Shown here one piece after another: positions 15,650-25,023 of a stretch of DNA of 64,000 bases. Each line of letters starts with the position of its first letter. Position 1 is the first letter of the stretch. This DNA is from Phaeodactylibacter xiamenensis. Its GTDB lineage: Bacteria > Bacteroidota > Bacteroidia > Chitinophagales > Saprospiraceae. The stretch lies in contig NZ_JPOS01000019.1 of assembly GCF_000759025.1 (NCBI RefSeq), forward strand, positions 62,001-126,000, read 5' to 3'. Below the pieces are notes generated by a model that saw only the letters and a program-made list of their open reading frames with translations, made no database searches and had not been told where the DNA came from. The position numbers and the translations under genes were made by a program.

Positions 15650-17404
15650 TTACTCTTTAGTCAGGGTTTCTTCTACGGTGCCGCAAGCCAGCATTTCATC
15701 TCCAAAGTAAGGATTGCGGATTTCTTTCGCGTCACTGATCCAGTCTGCTCCTTCCCAGTCGAAAGCCATCGGGCAGTGCTGCACGTAGTAGGTTTGTTGT
15801 GCTGCTCCGAATGCCTTCACCGTACTGATAAGGGCCTGTGACAGGAAATCAAACTGAGTGCGTTGTTCTGCGACTGCTTCCGCTTCGGCGATCTGCTTGC
15901 TGTGCGCAATGAGTGCGCCGCGTTGCTGCCGCCAGTATTCCAGGGCATCGCTACTCAGGTTATCATTTTCCATACCTTCTATCTGCCTGGTGAATGCCTC
16001 CGCTTTAGCAGACGCTGCTGTTGCATCGGTAGCCACCAGCGCATCTTTGAGGCGAAGATAAGCTTCTATAGCTGCCCCTAATTGCTGTTTGAAAGCAGCG
16101 GATGCAGCAGCCCGGTAGTCGGGGGCTTCCTCCTTCGGCTCTGCTCCTTTGATTTGGATGTCGCGGTTCATCATGCTCGCCTGATTGTTGAGCTGTGCAG
16201 CGGCATCAATGGAGAAATTGCCGTAAGTGACCACTTCTTCGCCGGCTTCCAGCCCGTCAATGACCCGGTAGCGGTCGCCGAGTGCTTCGCCCAGCTCTAC
16301 TTCCCGGTATTGAAAAGTAGGGATGTCCGTATCGGGCAGCTTGACGTATACCACCGAGCGCACTCCGGTCCATAGAACGGCAGATTTAGGCACAGTAAGC
16401 GCCACTTGCTCCCCGGTAGCTGCGGCCCGCAACTCTCCGGTGACGAGCATTTCCGGCTTGAGCTTTCCGTTGGGGTTGCGTACTTCGGTACGTACCGCCA
16501 CTACCCGCCGGTCTTTGTCGAGGACCGGGTTAATGAAGGTGACCCTTCCGGAAAAGCGCTGTCCCGGCACAGCAGGGGTGGAAAAGGTGATCCGGTCGCC
16601 CACCCCAATTTGCGGCAGGTCTTCCTCGTAGGCATCAAAAACCACCCATACGGTGCTGAGGTTCATCAGGTCAAACAGCGGCTCTCCCTGCGCCACATAG
16701 TCACCAACCGCTACCCGCCGTTGAGTGACCACACCGCTTTCCGTGGCGTAGAGCGGGAAGGTCTCTTGTATTTCGCCGCTTGCTATGATTTCATCAATCT
16801 GCTCCGTGGAGATTTTCCAGTACCGGAGTTTATTGCGGGCGGCTTCCGCCAATTTGGGGTTGACCTCCTGCAGCCTGACTGCTTCCAGCAGTTCGCGCTG
16901 TGCCGTGATGAGGTCCGGTGCATACAGTTCCGCCAGCTTCTGGCCTTTATAGACCTGCTCGCCGGTGAAGGAGACGTAAAGCTTTTCAATACGCCCCGGC
17001 ACCTGCGCCACCTGACTTGAGGCCCGGCGCTCATCGACCTGCACCTTGCCGCTGAGTTGTAGGGCAGTGCCCGACTCGGCAGCCGACTCCCCGACTATCG
17101 TAGTTTGGATATTGGCCAGGCGGGCAGCCTCCCGGGTCATCTCAAAGTTGAGCGGGTCATTGGAAGCCATCTCGCTTTGAGGTATCAGGTCCATCCCGCA
17201 GATGGGGCAGTCGCCCGGCTCTTCCCGGCGGATTTGCGGGTGCATGGAGCAGGTCCAGGTGGTGCCTGATGAGTCCGTTGATTCACCTGTGTGTTGGTGT
17301 TCCGAGGCCTCGGTTGCTGTGCCGCCGCCGAAGAGGAGGTAGCCGGCACCCAGCCCTGCGAGAAGGGCGATCAGGATGAGGAGGGGAACTTTTATTTGTT
17401 GCAT
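15650..17404 (-). CDS. cusB: CusB-type periplasmic adaptor of a Cu/Ag RND pump
   Basis: A 584-residue membrane-fusion protein. One N-terminal membrane segment (about 6-28) is followed by a heavy-metal-binding domain (CSMHP at 52-56, CPICGMD at 66-72), then the barrel-sandwich/hairpin/beta-barrel adaptor core (VDERRASSQVAQVPGRIEKL, VAVGDYVAQGEPLFDL, RVIDGLEAGEEVV). The C-terminus has a DUF3347-type helical domain ending in the HCPMAFDWEGADW...DEMLACG motif with further potential metal ligands. It links CusA to the outer-membrane channel and hands over metal. It is upstream of the HMBD lipoprotein, but is separated from the rest of the cus genes by a toxin-antitoxin pair on the other strand. 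Confidence 0.92.
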   Translation of the reverse strand: MQQIKVPLLILIALLAGLGAGYLLFGGGTATEASEHQHTGESTDSSGTTWTCSMHPQIRREEPGDCPICGMDLIPQSEMASNDPLNFEMTREAARLANIQTTIVGESAAESGTALQLSGKVQVDERRASSQVAQVPGRIEKLYVSFTGEQVYKGQKLAELYAPDLITAQRELLEAVRLQEVNPKLAEAARNKLRYWKISTEQIDEIIASGEIQETFPLYATESGVVTQRRVAVGDYVAQGEPLFDLMNLSTVWVVFDAYEEDLPQIGVGDRITFSTPAVPGQRFSGRVTFINPVLDKDRRVVAVRTEVRNPNGKLKPEMLVTGELRAAATGEQVALTVPKSAVLWTGVRSVVYVKLPDTDIPTFQYREVELGEALGDRYRVIDGLEAGEEVVTYGNFSIDAAAQLNNQASMMNRDIQIKGAEPKEEAPDYRAAASAAFKQQLGAAIEAYLRLKDALVATDATAASAKAEAFTRQIEGMENDNLSSDALEYWRQQRGALIAHSKQIAEAEAVAEQRTQFDFLSQALISTVKAFGAAQQTYYVQHCPMAFDWEGADWISDAKEIRNPYFGDEMLACGTVEETLTKE

Positions 17405-17436
17405 GGTATTATTAGTTTAGACCTTAAACATTAAGA

Positions 17437-17682
17437 ATGATGACGCTGAACATATCTGACCAAATCCTACAAGCCTCTGGTTTGACAGAAGAGGAATTGA
17501 CCGTGGAGATAGCTGTCGCTTTGTACCAGCGAGAGATATTATCTTTAGGCAAAGCTGCTGCTTTTGCGAATATGCACCGTATGATTTTTCAAGCTGCTCT
17601 AGCGGAGCGGAAGGTGCCGATAAATTATAGCGTTGAAGACTTAGAGGATGACCTAGCAACTTTGGACAAACTAGGTTTATGA
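17437..17682 (+). CDS. UPF0175 family antitoxin
   Basis: An 81-residue UPF0175 (PF03683) protein: EELTVEIAVALYQREILSLG, then KAAAFANMHRMIFQAAL, then VEDLEDDLATLDKL. The middle looks like a helix-turn-helix used for DNA binding and autoregulation. Its stop overlaps the next gene's start (ATGA at 17679-17682), as is standard for its pairing with DUF3368 PIN toxins. It starts 32 bases from the divergent CusB gene. Composition is AT-richer than the surrounding cus genes. Confidence 0.88.
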   Translation: MMTLNISDQILQASGLTEEELTVEIAVALYQREILSLGKAAAFANMHRMIFQAALAERKVPINYSVEDLEDDLATLDKLGL

Positions 17683-18167
17683 TTGTAGTAAGTGACACTT
17701 CTGTGATTGGGAACTTGTTAATGGTTGATAAGCTCCATCTTTTGAATGCTCTCTTCGAAAAAGTAATTATCCCTGATAAAGTTGCTGATGAATTGTCTGC
17801 GCTAGAAACTTTTGGGTACAACGTAGATAATATTTTCCAAGCAGAAATTATCAGCGTAAGGTCTGTAAAGAATAGAGAAAAAGTAGAAAGCTTACTTGAA
17901 GAGCTTGACCCTGGTGAGTCAGAAGCGATTGTATTGGCTTTGGAGCTAGATATTCCTCTTCTGCTCATAGATGAGAAAACAGGCAGAGCCAAGGCAGAGG
18001 AGCTAGGTATCGAAGTAACTGGGCTGCTTGGCATTTTGCTCCGCGCTAAAGCGAAAGGAAGTATTCCTGCGCTGAAACCGATAGTTGACTCACTAATCTC
18101 AGATGCTAAGTTTTTCATAAATGACAAATTGTATAAGTCTGTTTTACTCAAAGCAAGGGAAGATTAA
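17679..18167 (+). CDS. DUF3368 PIN-domain toxin
   Basis: A 162-residue PIN-like protein of the DUF3368 family: VVSDTSVIGNLL at the N-terminus (first acidic residue), VADELSAL, DPGESEAIVLALE and LLIDEKTGRAKAEELGI (remaining acidic residues). Such proteins are predicted Mg-dependent ribonucleases neutralised by the adjacent UPF0175 protein. Its 3' end overlaps the stop region of the permease gene by 4 bases (18164-18167). The acidic residues expected for activity all look present. Confidence 0.88.
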   Translation: MIVVSDTSVIGNLLMVDKLHLLNALFEKVIIPDKVADELSALETFGYNVDNIFQAEIISVRSVKNREKVESLLEELDPGESEAIVLALELDIPLLLIDEKTGRAKAEELGIEVTGLLGILLRAKAKGSIPALKPIVDSLISDAKFFINDKLYKSVLLKARED

Positions 18168-19390
18168 TTCATTAAAAACCTCACAACCAGCCCCCCTACC
18201 AGCCACACATAACTCACCCAAGCCAAATACTTCAGCGTTTGCTCCAGCACTTTGCTTTTAGGCGCCATCTCCTTATGGTGCATGACGTCCTTACGGCGGA
18301 AAAAGCCGTGGTAGACCAGCCCCGCGGTAAGCAGCAGGAAGCCGAGGTTGAGGAAAAAGGTATAATCAATTTTAAAGTGTTCCTTTTCGGTGACGCTGAC
18401 GGCTTTCGGGTCGGGCAGGTAGCCCAGCAAATCGAAGCCGTAGTGCAGCGCCAGCGCGGTGCCAATCAGCGAGCTGAACAGCAAAAACAGGATGAACAGC
18501 GACATCCGCCAGCCGTAGTACTTGGCGTTGATGCGCAGCACCGGGAAGACCACCAGGTCGCTGAAGATGAAAGCCATCACCCCTGCAAAGCTTACGCCTT
18601 TGCTAAACAGCAGCGCCGCCAGCGGGATGTTGCCCATAGAGCCGATGAAGGTCATAAAGGCCGCCACCGGACCGATAATCACATGCTCCAGCAAGCTTAG
18701 AAAGCTGTACTGCGTCACCTCCGGCCCGCTGTTGATGAACAGGCTGCGGAAAAAGCTGTCCGGCACAAACGCAGCGACAATGCCTGCGATGGTAAAGCCG
18801 ATGGTCACGTCTTTCCACACCATCTTCCACTCCATCACATACTGCTTGGCAATCTTGGCCCAGCTTTTGGAAGAACGGATTTTGGTCTTCCAGGATTTAT
18901 CCGCATCATTGTCCTCCGCTTGTTGCTTCCCGAGGTGCGCCCGGGCTTTTTCAATCAGCTTTTTTGGCCTGATAAGCCGGATGATGAGCCAACTGATCGC
19001 AATCAGTAAAATGCCGCCCACGTACTCGCCGACTACAAACTGCCAGCCGAGAAAGATAGAAATGATAATGCCCAGCTCGATCACCAGATTGGTGGAAGCC
19101 AGCAGAAACGCAATTGCTGCCGAAAAGCTCGCGCCCTTTTGGAATAACGATTTGGTCGTCGCCAGTGCCGAAAAGCTGCACGAGCTGCTGATGAAGCCAA
19201 AGAAGGTGCCCAGCAGCATACTTTTGGAACGGGCATCGCCCATCGTGCGCTGCATGCGCTCTTCCGTCACGAGTATCTGTATCAGGCTGCTGAGAAAGTA
19301 GCCGAGGATGAATGCCCACAGCGCCATCCAGAAAAATCCGGCGCTGGTGTAGGCGGCATTGCCCCAGTTTTGTAGAAAATTTTGCATCAT
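18164..19390 (-). CDS. permease of the PF03773 (YraQ/DUF318) family
   Basis: A 408-residue membrane protein with about 8-9 hydrophobic segments. It shows the two family repeats: GTFFGFISSSCSFSALATTKSLFQKGASFSAAIAFLL type (Cys in SSCSFS) and later SMGNIPLAALLFSKGVSFAGVMAFIFSD. Related permeases are linked to arsenic, copper or other metalloid export but few have been tested. The start overlaps the stop of the TolC-family gene by 4 bases (ATGA, 19387-19390), so it is firmly part of the cus operon. A Lys/Arg-rich cytoplasmic loop lies near residues 145-185. Confidence 0.85.
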   Translation of the reverse strand: MMQNFLQNWGNAAYTSAGFFWMALWAFILGYFLSSLIQILVTEERMQRTMGDARSKSMLLGTFFGFISSSCSFSALATTKSLFQKGASFSAAIAFLLASTNLVIELGIIISIFLGWQFVVGEYVGGILLIAISWLIIRLIRPKKLIEKARAHLGKQQAEDNDADKSWKTKIRSSKSWAKIAKQYVMEWKMVWKDVTIGFTIAGIVAAFVPDSFFRSLFINSGPEVTQYSFLSLLEHVIIGPVAAFMTFIGSMGNIPLAALLFSKGVSFAGVMAFIFSDLVVFPVLRINAKYYGWRMSLFILFLLFSSLIGTALALHYGFDLLGYLPDPKAVSVTEKEHFKIDYTFFLNLGFLLLTAGLVYHGFFRRKDVMHHKEMAPKSKVLEQTLKYLAWVSYVWLVGGLVVRFLMN

Positions 19391-20640
19391 TTGGCGTTTT
19401 GGTTAAATAAAAGCTGATCAATCTTAGCCACCGCTAGGTGCCCCGCCACCACCGCATTCAACCGCTTCAGGTCATACTCAATCAGCTCGCTTTCCAGCCG
19501 TAGGAGTTCATCAAAGCTGCGGCCCTGCGTGCTGTAGGCTTCCTGCAAAATAGCTATAGCAGACTGGGTCAGCCGCCGCTGCCGCTCGTAGAGCTCCAGC
19601 CGGAGCCGGGCGGTTTCGAAGTCGGCGTAAGCCTGGGCAATGGTAGCCTCAAAGCGGTGGTTTAAATCCTGTTTCTGGTTGTCCAGGGCAGCAATTTTCA
19701 GTTGTTCTTCCCGTTCTTTCGCCTCAAATTTCTCCCGGTAGATGGGCAGGCTTACACTCGCCCGCAGTTGCACAATATCCCGGCCATTGGCATTGAGGTT
19801 AGCGTCATTGCGCGGGCCGACGAAGATATAGTCTGCGCCCAGCCCGAAGGAAGGTTTGCCGTCCAGTTCGTTGAGGCGCAGGGCCTGCCGGGCGGCTTCC
19901 TGCTGCCAGCTGAGCTGCCGCAGCTTCGGGTGGGTACGGCGGATGGCCACGAGCAGGCTGTCTTGCCGAAACGGCAATTGGGCGGGGCCAAGTTCGTCCA
20001 CCATCTGAATTTTCGTCGCCGGCCTGCGCTGTAGTAACCGATTGATTGTCGCCAGCGGCTTGAGGGCCTCCCGCTCCAATATAGCCAGCTCCTGCTGCAG
20101 CTCTTCCCGCCGGATTTGCACACGCAGCACATCCGCCGTACTTCCTTTGCCGCTTTCCACTTTGGCGAGGGCCGTAGCTTCCAGCGATTCAAGCAGGGGC
20201 AGGTTGCGGCGCAGGATGTCCTGCCGTTTTTCAATAGCGTAAAGTTGGTAATAGGCTTGTTCCAGCTCGTAGCGTAGCTCCAGGGCACGGGCGGCAATCT
20301 GTTCGTACAGCGCCTTGGCTTTGGTGTTTTCCAGCTCTGCCCGTCTTGGCAGGGTGCCGGGCCAGGGAAAACCCTGCGTAGCCCCCAGGCGGAGCAGCTG
20401 CGGCCCCAGGCGGGTTTCCACCGGCAGCGGGAAGCCGCCTACGCCTACTTCCGGATTGGGCAATTGGCTGACTTGCGGGGCACGTTCCAACGCCGCCTGA
20501 TACTCCTTTTCCAGCGCCATCAGTTCCGGCTGCTGTAGCAGGGCACTGTCGATGAGTTGTGGGAGGGGCTGGGCAAGCATCTGAACAGAAATCCCAAACG
20601 CAAGCGTCCAAAAAAGTATGGTTATGCTATATTTTCTCAT
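19387..20640 (-). CDS. cusC: TolC-family outer-membrane channel (CusC-like)
   Basis: A 417-residue outer-membrane efflux protein with a signal peptide ending near VQMLAQPLPQ. Two long helical hairpins (OEP repeats) follow, rich in Ala/Leu/Glu, with the family landmark NPEVGVGGFP and a C-terminal coiled helix. It should form the trimeric exit duct for the CusBA pump. It lies between CusA (48 bases upstream) and the permease (4-base overlap). Confidence 0.85.
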   Translation of the reverse strand: MRKYSITILFWTLAFGISVQMLAQPLPQLIDSALLQQPELMALEKEYQAALERAPQVSQLPNPEVGVGGFPLPVETRLGPQLLRLGATQGFPWPGTLPRRAELENTKAKALYEQIAARALELRYELEQAYYQLYAIEKRQDILRRNLPLLESLEATALAKVESGKGSTADVLRVQIRREELQQELAILEREALKPLATINRLLQRRPATKIQMVDELGPAQLPFRQDSLLVAIRRTHPKLRQLSWQQEAARQALRLNELDGKPSFGLGADYIFVGPRNDANLNANGRDIVQLRASVSLPIYREKFEAKEREEQLKIAALDNQKQDLNHRFEATIAQAYADFETARLRLELYERQRRLTQSAIAILQEAYSTQGRSFDELLRLESELIEYDLKRLNAVVAGHLAVAKIDQLLFNQNAK

Positions 20641-20687
20641 ATGGGGTTACTTTCTCCGTTGACATTATTTTTTTTCTCATCACTACC

Positions 20688-23600
20688 TCATTGATCCCAC
20701 CTCCTCCGCCCCTCCATCCAAAGCGCGTACAGCACCGGCACCGTAAACATGGTAATCACCTGCAACACCATACCGCCGAAGGAAGGAATGGCCATCGGCA
20801 GCATAATATCAGCTCCCCGGCCCGTGGAGGTCAGGATGGGCAGCAGGGCGAGTATGGTGGTAGCGGTGGTCATTATCGCCGGGCGTACCCGCCGCAGGCC
20901 GCCTTCCACTACCGCATCCCGTATACCTTGTATGCTTTCCGGCTCATTGCGCTTGAAACTGTCTTTGAGGAAAGTAGCGACCAATACGCCGTCATCGGTT
21001 GCAATACCGAAAAGGGCCAAAAAGCCGACCCACACCGCCACGCTAAGGTTGATGGGGCGGATTTGGAACAGCTCCCGCATTTCCGTACCGAAGAGGCTGA
21101 AATTGAGGAACCAGTCCGTATCGTACAGCCCGATCATGATGAAGCCACCCGAAAAGGCAATGAAAACTCCGGTGAACACCATCAGCGAGATGGCGACGGA
21201 GCGGAACTGGAAGTACAAAATGAGGAAAATGATCGCCAGCGAAATGGGCAATACGATGCTTAGCCTCCGGCTGGCACGCACCTGCTGCTCGTAATTGCCG
21301 GCAAAGCGGTAGCTGATGGCGGGCGGTACTTCCAGTTCACCGGCTTCGATCTGCTCCTGTAGGTAGGCTTTGGCATTTTCCACAACCTCCACTTCCGAAT
21401 ACCCGTCTTCCCGGTCAAAGAGCACGTAGCCAATCAGAAATCCATCCTCGCTTTTAATCGCCTGTGGCCCGGCTTCGTAGCGGATGTCCACCAGCTGCCC
21501 GAGCGGGATAGGTTGCCCGGTAGCGGTAGGGATGTACACTCGTTTTAATGCTTCCGGATCATCGCGCAGCTCACGCGGGTAGCGCACCCGGATGGCGTAG
21601 CGTTCCCGACCCTCCACAGTGGTGGTCATGGCCATTCCGCCGATAGCGGCCTGAATATGCTGCTGTACCTGCTCAATCGTCAGCCCGTAGCGGCTGATGG
21701 CCCGCCGGTCGATATCAAGCAGCAAATAAGGCTTGCCCACGATACGGTCGGCAAAAACAGCAGAAGCTTTGACGCCTTCCACCTCCTTCAGCAGGGTTTC
21801 CAGTCTGAGCCCAAAGTCTTCGATGGTCTGCAGGTCATTGCCCTGCACCTTGATGCCCATGGGGGCACGCATCCCGGTCTGTAGCATGACGAGGCGGGTC
21901 TCAATAGGCTGCAGCTTGGGCGCAGAGGTGACGCCCGGCAACTTAGTCACTTGCACAATTTCGTTCCAGATATCATCCGGGCTTTTGATTTCATCCCGCC
22001 ACTGCCGGAAGTAGCGGCCATTCTCATCGGGGATCAGTTCGCCATCTTCATCGCGTACATATTCCCCATCCTCGTAGCGGAATCGGATACGCTGGCCGGC
22101 TTCGTTGGTTTTGTACTCCGATTTGTAGAGGATGACATTTTCGTACATCGACATGGGTGCGGGGTCAAGTGCCGTATTCGCCCGCCCGGCTTTGCCGACT
22201 ACGGACTTTACCTCCGGGATAGCCGTGACCGCCATATCGAGCAGGCGCAGGTTTTTGATGTTTTCCTGCATGCCCGAGTGCGGCATAGAAGTAGGCATCA
22301 GCAAAAAAGCGCCCTCGTCCAGCGCAGGCATAAATTCCTCTCCGGTGTTTTGGTACACCCGAAAGCCGAGGAACACGAGCGCGCCCACCACCAACAGGAA
22401 GAGCAGTTTGAACCGCAGCAAAAACCGCAGTATGGGCTCGTAGTAGTAGATGACCACATGGAAAAACCCGATCAGCAGGCCCGCCAGCAGCGCAACAAAC
22501 AGGAAGTTGGTAAAGGTGCTTTTCACCACGCCCAGCGGCATCCACACGCTGGCCAGCAGCCAGGTGACGACGAGGGCGTATAGTATGTTTGTAGCCCAGG
22601 AAGCCCACTTGGCAGAGCGGGCCGCTCCCCTGCTCTTAATCCGGTAGTTGATCCAGCCCGCCAGCCCGATTAGGATGAGCGCGCCGCCGTAGAACGGATC
22701 GACCCATACCGCGAGCAGCACACCCGCCAGTACAGCCAGCCCATTCGCCATGTATGCGGCAGCCTTGGAGCGCGACCGCATGGAGAATACGCTGTGCGCC
22801 ACCGCCGGCAGTATGGTGATAGCGACGATGATGGCGGCAATCAGCGCAAAGGTCTTGGTGTAGGCCAGGGGGCGAAACAACTTGCCCTCTGCCGCTTCCA
22901 TGGTAAAAACAGGCAGGAAACTGACCACCGTGGTAGCGACCGCTGTCAGCACTGCGGAGGCGACTTCAGTAGTGGCTTCGTAGATGGTCGTCATCAGGCT
23001 TTCGCCCGGCGGCGCTTCTTCCATGCGGTTGACCATGCTCTCCACCAGCACAATACCCATATCCACCATGGTGCCGATGGCGATGGCGATGCCGGACAAA
23101 GCCACGATGTTGGCATCTACGCCAAAGTAACGCATAGCGATAAAGCACATCAGCACCGCTACCGGCAGGGAGGTGGAGACGAGCAGGGAAGAGCGCAGGT
23201 TGAGCAGCATGAGGATGATTACCACGATGGTGATGAGCACTTCCAGCTTCAGCGCTTCCTCCAGGGTGCCGATGGTCTCGTTGATCAGCTCCGTACGATC
23301 GTAGAACGGGATGATCTTCACCTGTGATACCGTGCCGTCCGCTAGCGTTTTGCCGGGCAGGCCGGGTTCCAGCTCCGCGATTTTTGCCTTTACGTTATCG
23401 ATGACCTGCATAGGGTTGGAGCCATAGCGGGCAGTCACCACACCGCCCACCGCTTCGGCACCCGATTTGTCGAGCACACCGCGCCGGGTAGCTGGCCCCA
23501 GGCTCACCCGCGCTACATCGCCTATACGGATGGGCACGTTGTCATTGACGGTGACTACACTCTGCTCAATGTCTTCGATTTGCTCCACGTAGCCCAGGCC

Positions 23601-24350
23601 CCGCACGAAGTACTCGGCCCGGTTGATCTCCATGGTCTGTGCGCCCACGTCGATATTACTGCCGCGGATAGCGTTCATCACCTGCTGCAAGGTTACGCCG
23701 TAAGACTTCAGTTTGTCCGGGTCTACATCCACCTGATACTCCTTGACGAAGCCGCCTACGGAAGCCACTTCCGATACGCCCTCCGCTGCCGACAGCCCGT
23801 AACGCACGTAGAAGTCCTGAATGCTGCGCAGCTCGTGCAGGTCCCAGCCGCCGGTGGCGTTGCCGGAGGAATCTCTTCCTTCCAGGGTGTACCAGTAGAT
23901 TTGACCGAGGGCGGTGGCATCCGGGCCGAGGGTAGGCTGTACGCCTTCCGGCAGGGTATTGGCAGGCAGGGCATTGAGCTTTTCGAGTATGCGGCTGCGG
24001 CTCCAGTAAAACTCTATGCCTTCATCAAAAATGACATAGATGCTGGAAAAGCCAAACATAGAGTTGCTGCGAATGCTCTTCACGCCGGGTATACCGAGCA
24101 GGGCGGTGGTCAGCGGGTAGGTGATCTGATCCTCCACATCCTCCGGGGAGCGGCCGGGCCATTTGGTGAAGACGATCTGTTGGTTCTCGCCAATATCGGG
24201 TATGGCATCTACGGCTACCGGGTCGCGTGGCAGCTGTCTGATTCCAAAGTCAAAGGGTGCCGTTGCCAGCCCCCAGCCGATGAAGCCGAGCAGCAGCAGG
24301 TAAGCCACGAGTTTGTTGTCGAGAAAGAACTGGATAAAACGGTTCAGCAT
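20688..24350 (-). CDS. cusA: CusA-type Cu(I)/Ag(I) RND transporter
   Basis: A 1220-residue HME-RND pump. Family markers include FTKWPGRSPEDVEDQITYPL, LVISTSLPVAVLMCF-like segments and GTMVDMGIVLVE (proton relay). The three methionine positions of E. coli CusA appear conserved: MPHSGMQ, APMSMYENV and RLVMLQTG, which supports Cu/Ag rather than Co/Zn/Cd. It is clearly longer than the usual about 1050 residues: one extra stretch holds about three additional hydrophobic segments (roughly residues 490-600), and another is a charged loop (YEDGEYVRDEDGELIPDENG) in the porter domain. The frame is open to 24374, but the ATG at 24350 (MLNRFIQFFLDNK) fits the family start. Confidence 0.93.
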   Translation of the reverse strand: MLNRFIQFFLDNKLVAYLLLLGFIGWGLATAPFDFGIRQLPRDPVAVDAIPDIGENQQIVFTKWPGRSPEDVEDQITYPLTTALLGIPGVKSIRSNSMFGFSSIYVIFDEGIEFYWSRSRILEKLNALPANTLPEGVQPTLGPDATALGQIYWYTLEGRDSSGNATGGWDLHELRSIQDFYVRYGLSAAEGVSEVASVGGFVKEYQVDVDPDKLKSYGVTLQQVMNAIRGSNIDVGAQTMEINRAEYFVRGLGYVEQIEDIEQSVVTVNDNVPIRIGDVARVSLGPATRRGVLDKSGAEAVGGVVTARYGSNPMQVIDNVKAKIAELEPGLPGKTLADGTVSQVKIIPFYDRTELINETIGTLEEALKLEVLITIVVIILMLLNLRSSLLVSTSLPVAVLMCFIAMRYFGVDANIVALSGIAIAIGTMVDMGIVLVESMVNRMEEAPPGESLMTTIYEATTEVASAVLTAVATTVVSFLPVFTMEAAEGKLFRPLAYTKTFALIAAIIVAITILPAVAHSVFSMRSRSKAAAYMANGLAVLAGVLLAVWVDPFYGGALILIGLAGWINYRIKSRGAARSAKWASWATNILYALVVTWLLASVWMPLGVVKSTFTNFLFVALLAGLLIGFFHVVIYYYEPILRFLLRFKLLFLLVVGALVFLGFRVYQNTGEEFMPALDEGAFLLMPTSMPHSGMQENIKNLRLLDMAVTAIPEVKSVVGKAGRANTALDPAPMSMYENVILYKSEYKTNEAGQRIRFRYEDGEYVRDEDGELIPDENGRYFRQWRDEIKSPDDIWNEIVQVTKLPGVTSAPKLQPIETRLVMLQTGMRAPMGIKVQGNDLQTIEDFGLRLETLLKEVEGVKASAVFADRIVGKPYLLLDIDRRAISRYGLTIEQVQQHIQAAIGGMAMTTTVEGRERYAIRVRYPRELRDDPEALKRVYIPTATGQPIPLGQLVDIRYEAGPQAIKSEDGFLIGYVLFDREDGYSEVEVVENAKAYLQEQIEAGELEVPPAISYRFAGNYEQQVRASRRLSIVLPISLAIIFLILYFQFRSVAISLMVFTGVFIAFSGGFIMIGLYDTDWFLNFSLFGTEMRELFQIRPINLSVAVWVGFLALFGIATDDGVLVATFLKDSFKRNEPESIQGIRDAVVEGGLRRVRPAIMTTATTILALLPILTSTGRGADIMLPMAIPSFGGMVLQVITMFTVPVLYALWMEGRRRWDQ

Positions 24351-24504
24351 GGAAGTTAACTTTCCGGTACACAATAGGCGGAGTGCCTTTGCAAAATAGC
24401 GAGTTTACACCATTAGCGCTTACGCAAAAAAGCAGTCTAAGCACCGGATTGGTGACACGCTCACGCGCCACTGAGCAATCGTCAGCAGCCGGGAAAGCCA
24501 TTTT

Positions 24505-24963
24505 TTATAACAGGAAGGATTGGGTCAGGACAGGGATATCCCTGGCTATGAGTGGTGGTTTGTAGTTGAGATAGGGAGCAGGTGAATCAGTGCATGCTTC
24601 AGCGGGCAGCAGGCTAACGGCATAAGCAAACAGGAAGTACTGCAGGCTTGGATTCAGCTCCAACTCCGTTGCAGTTTGCATTTGTCGGTCGTGATCTGCT
24701 TCTACCTGCACGGTATGGTTGTCGCAGCAGTTGGATTTTTCCAGTGCCGCTTCGCCCTTTTCTGCCATCAATTTCCGGTGGTGGGGGCAGGTAATTTTGG
24801 CGGCAGCCTGTTCGTGGCAGCTCGGCGCTTTGCCCCAGAAGCTGATGGATTTCAGCTCGCCTTTGCAGAAATGCATATCTACTGCGAAGCTCACTGAGGA
24901 GGTGAGGATTAGGGCCGCCAGGATCAGGGCCGTTATTCGATATGCAAAATGCGTTTTTGGCAT
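24505..24963 (-). CDS. HYC_CC_PP family secreted protein
   Basis: A 152-residue protein with a signal peptide (ends near SSVSFA). It has the family's landmarks: MHFCKGELKSISFWG, a CH pair, CPHH, a CC pair (NCCDNH), and a proline pair near the C-terminus (NYKPPLIARDIP). The protein family is found in Bacteroidota next to CusA genes, and the Cys/His content suggests periplasmic metal binding; its function is untested. It is the first gene of the cluster, 154 bases upstream of CusA. Confidence 0.8.
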   Translation of the reverse strand: MPKTHFAYRITALILAALILTSSVSFAVDMHFCKGELKSISFWGKAPSCHEQAAAKITCPHHRKLMAEKGEAALEKSNCCDNHTVQVEADHDRQMQTATELELNPSLQYFLFAYAVSLLPAEACTDSPAPYLNYKPPLIARDIPVLTQSFLL

Positions 24964-24975
24964 TAGAGGTAATTA

Positions 24976-24995
24976 ACGTACTGATAAAAGTACGT
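24976..24995. promoter_or_regulatory. inverted repeat, possible metal-regulator operator of the cus cluster
   Basis: ACGTAC at 24976-24981 and GTACGT at 24990-24995 form a perfect inverted repeat with an 8-base AT-rich spacer, 12-32 bases upstream of the HYC_CC_PP start codon. The position fits an operator or promoter spacer for a copper-responsive repressor or activator, but no regulator gene is in the window. Confidence 0.35.
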
Positions 24996-25023
24996 ATTTG
25001 CAGCCATAAATGTTTATCGCCTT

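Noticed and set aside
17417-18151. Minus-strand open frame of 244 codons between CusB and the permease
   Set aside because: Antisense to the UPF0175/DUF3368 pair, Ser-rich and without family match; the TA pair explains this stretch.
20559-24359. Several plus-strand open frames of 100-260 codons across CusA
   Set aside because: They are antisense to the well-supported CusA gene and show no family similarity.
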